Source of the DNA: an uncultured Planctomycetaceae bacterium
Lineage (GTDB): Bacteria > Planctomycetota > Planctomycetia > Planctomycetales > Planctomycetaceae
Direction: 5' to 3'
Assembly (NCBI GenBank): GCA_903898975.1
Contig: CAIUHT010001094.1
Location: 1 to 7,249 of the forward strand
Length of the DNA stretch: 7,249 nt
Both the position numbers and the translations under genes were made by a program. The notes under the pieces were generated by a model. The model saw nothing but the letters and a program-made list of their open reading frames with translations, was not told the DNA's origin and did no database searches. Positions 6,063 to 7,249 of this stretch are shown in pieces; position 1 is the first letter of the stretch, and every line of letters starts with the position of its first letter.

Positions 6063-6907
6063 GGCTGCGGTTCCACGGAAGAACTCCACCCTGACTGTTC
6101 AAGCTCTTGGGACCATGTGTGCCTACGGTGAACGACCTGTTCATTTCCTTCGGAGGAACACCGGTAGCTATCACGTTTCGAGCGACGGTTCAACAGGACT
6201 CCATACGACGAGCGGTTGCCCCAAGAAATAACCCAGCCTGAATGGAGAGCTCCGGCGATATCGAATTCAGCCGGGCTGACGTCACTCTCACGATCGCCCC
6301 CAACAGCCCGCAAACGATGATCGCCCACCATCAGTTCGTGGAATTCCTCGAGGGGTCACAAGCAACATTCCGAATCGCCCCACGCGCTGCCGTCACTCGA
6401 CACGCCCGACACAAGGGATTTGTCCCGGCCGATTGATGTCTCCCATGGACCGGAGCGATTCACCCCTCAGTTCGCCCTGGTGCTTGCCACCCCTGTCACG
6501 CTTGCAGCGGACCGCAGTCTTTCAACACAGGCACTCCCCCGCCTGCCGAATCGCTACGTCATCCACGAGGCAACGATCGAGAACCTTCAGACCGAAGGGA
6601 AACGAGGGGCAGGCCGATTGCATCAGACCTTCCCCTATCGATTTAACGAACATAATCCGCGCTGGCCACGCAAACGTAGTCCGCGTCGCGAAACAGGCGC
6701 CACGCCGGACGGGTCCCGCCGGGAGACCTCCTTTCGTGAATCGATCGATGACGGCATCAGGTGCGAACGAGTGAGGTGCCTGTCGTGTGCCGAGGCAGTC
6801 GATTAGCATCCCCGGGCCGAGATCGCTGAGAGAACGCCTGTGGCCAGCCGCCACGCGAGGGAGTCCCCGGCGTGTCTCGCTGATCCTGACAGTTCGAAAG
6901 GGTTCCG
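6063..6907. other. Gene-free divergent region
   Basis: This stretch separates the - strand kinase gene from the + strand esterase gene and must contain both promoters. No convincing promoter could be picked out. Open frames in it (for example 6420-6806 + and 6522-6968 -) show no motif, no ribosome binding site and no conserved-looking block. No repeat, hairpin terminator or RNA gene was recognised. Confidence 0.4.
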
Positions 6908-7249
6908 ATGCCCAGGTCCGTCTGCGTGCTCCTGGCCTGCCTGCTGGTTGTCTGTTCGACCCGGTCACCCTCGCTGCAGGCGGCGGACAAGCCTGTCGGG
7001 GTCTTCATCCTGGCTGGGCAGTCGAATATGGAAGGGAAGGCTCGAAATGCACTGCTCGACTACCAGGCGACCGACACCAGGACCAAAGACCTGTTTGCTC
7101 ACCTGCGGAGTGACAACGCGTGGCGCGTGCGGGAGGACGTCTTCATCAAGTTTCTTGAGCGGAAGGGACCACTGACAGTTGGCTTTGGCTCGCCGGGCTG
7201 TACTGGCGTTGAGCTGGAGTTTGGCACAGCGATGGGAAATCACTTCGAA
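6908..7249 (+). CDS. Secreted SGNH hydrolase, sialate O-acetylesterase type (partial)
   Basis: The first 114 codons of a gene that runs off the right edge of the window. ATG 6908 follows GAAAGGG at a plausible ribosome-binding distance. Residues 1-26 form a signal peptide: a short basic start (MPRS), the hydrophobic core VCVLLACLLVVC, and a likely signal peptidase I cut around QAA-D. Next comes VFILAGQSNMEGKA (32-45), block I of the SASA/DUF303 SGNH family, with S39 the expected nucleophile. GFGSPGCTGVELEFGTAMG (92-110) fits the later glycine block and the xGxELxFG motif. The Asp-His of the catalytic pair would lie beyond the window. Such enzymes remove acetyl groups from sugars and polysaccharides and are abundant in planctomycetes, which supports the organism guess. 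The exact substrate cannot be read from this fragment. Confidence 0.85.
   Translation, partial: MPRSVCVLLACLLVVCSTRSPSLQAADKPVGVFILAGQSNMEGKARNALLDYQATDTRTKDLFAHLRSDNAWRVREDVFIKFLERKGPLTVGFGSPGCTGVELEFGTAMGNHFE

Noticed and set aside
6908..6955. Lipoprotein signal (LLAC or LVVC) at the esterase N terminus.
   Set aside because: The n-region before LLAC is too short, and LVVC has V at the position needing a small residue. An ordinary signal peptide with a cut near QAA-D fits better.

Overview
The window looks like chromosomal DNA of a GC-rich bacterium, most probably a planctomycete. That assignment is an inference. It rests on the secreted GQSNM-type esterase at the right edge, the weak Shine-Dalgarno sequences, the long gene-poor gaps, and catabolic genes lying beside decayed accessory genes. 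No rRNA, tRNA, CRISPR array, insertion sequence or phage structural gene was recognised.

Left part (1-2516, + strand) is a gene graveyard. Positions 70-1124 hold the remains of a GHKL-type (Bergerat-fold) ATPase gene. A single reading frame can be followed from about 141 to 1124 across three different stop codons (TAG 240, TGA 606, TAA 771). A strong 12-bp hairpin terminator sits at 1347-1381. Positions 1719-1957 hold a small decayed gene with one stop and one frameshift. Its tail overlaps by 14 bases the start of an AbiEii/MNT-type nucleotidyltransferase (1944-2438). The nucleotidyltransferase is itself cut by an amber codon, and its family-like C-terminal tail is still readable beyond it, across a second amber codon, to 2516. 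The last two genes look like one dead two-gene cassette.

Centre (2642-4561, - strand) is an intact two-gene kynurenine operon. kynU (kynureninase) comes first, followed 30 bases later by a cyclase-family kynurenine formamidase (kynB) with a good ribosome binding site. Together they would turn N-formylkynurenine into formate, anthranilate and alanine. The tryptophan 2,3-dioxygenase that would feed them is not in the window. A weak promoter candidate lies 33-68 bases upstream of kynU.

Right part (5241-7249). A stand-alone HipA-like/PI3K-like kinase gene (- strand, 5241-6062) sits between gene-free stretches of about 680 and 845 bases. The window closes inside a + strand gene for a secreted SGNH (sialate O-acetylesterase-type) hydrolase starting at 6908.

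The items most worth following are the two decayed accessory modules on the left, whose intact relatives elsewhere may be uncharacterised toxin-antitoxin or defence systems, and the orphan HipA-like kinase.
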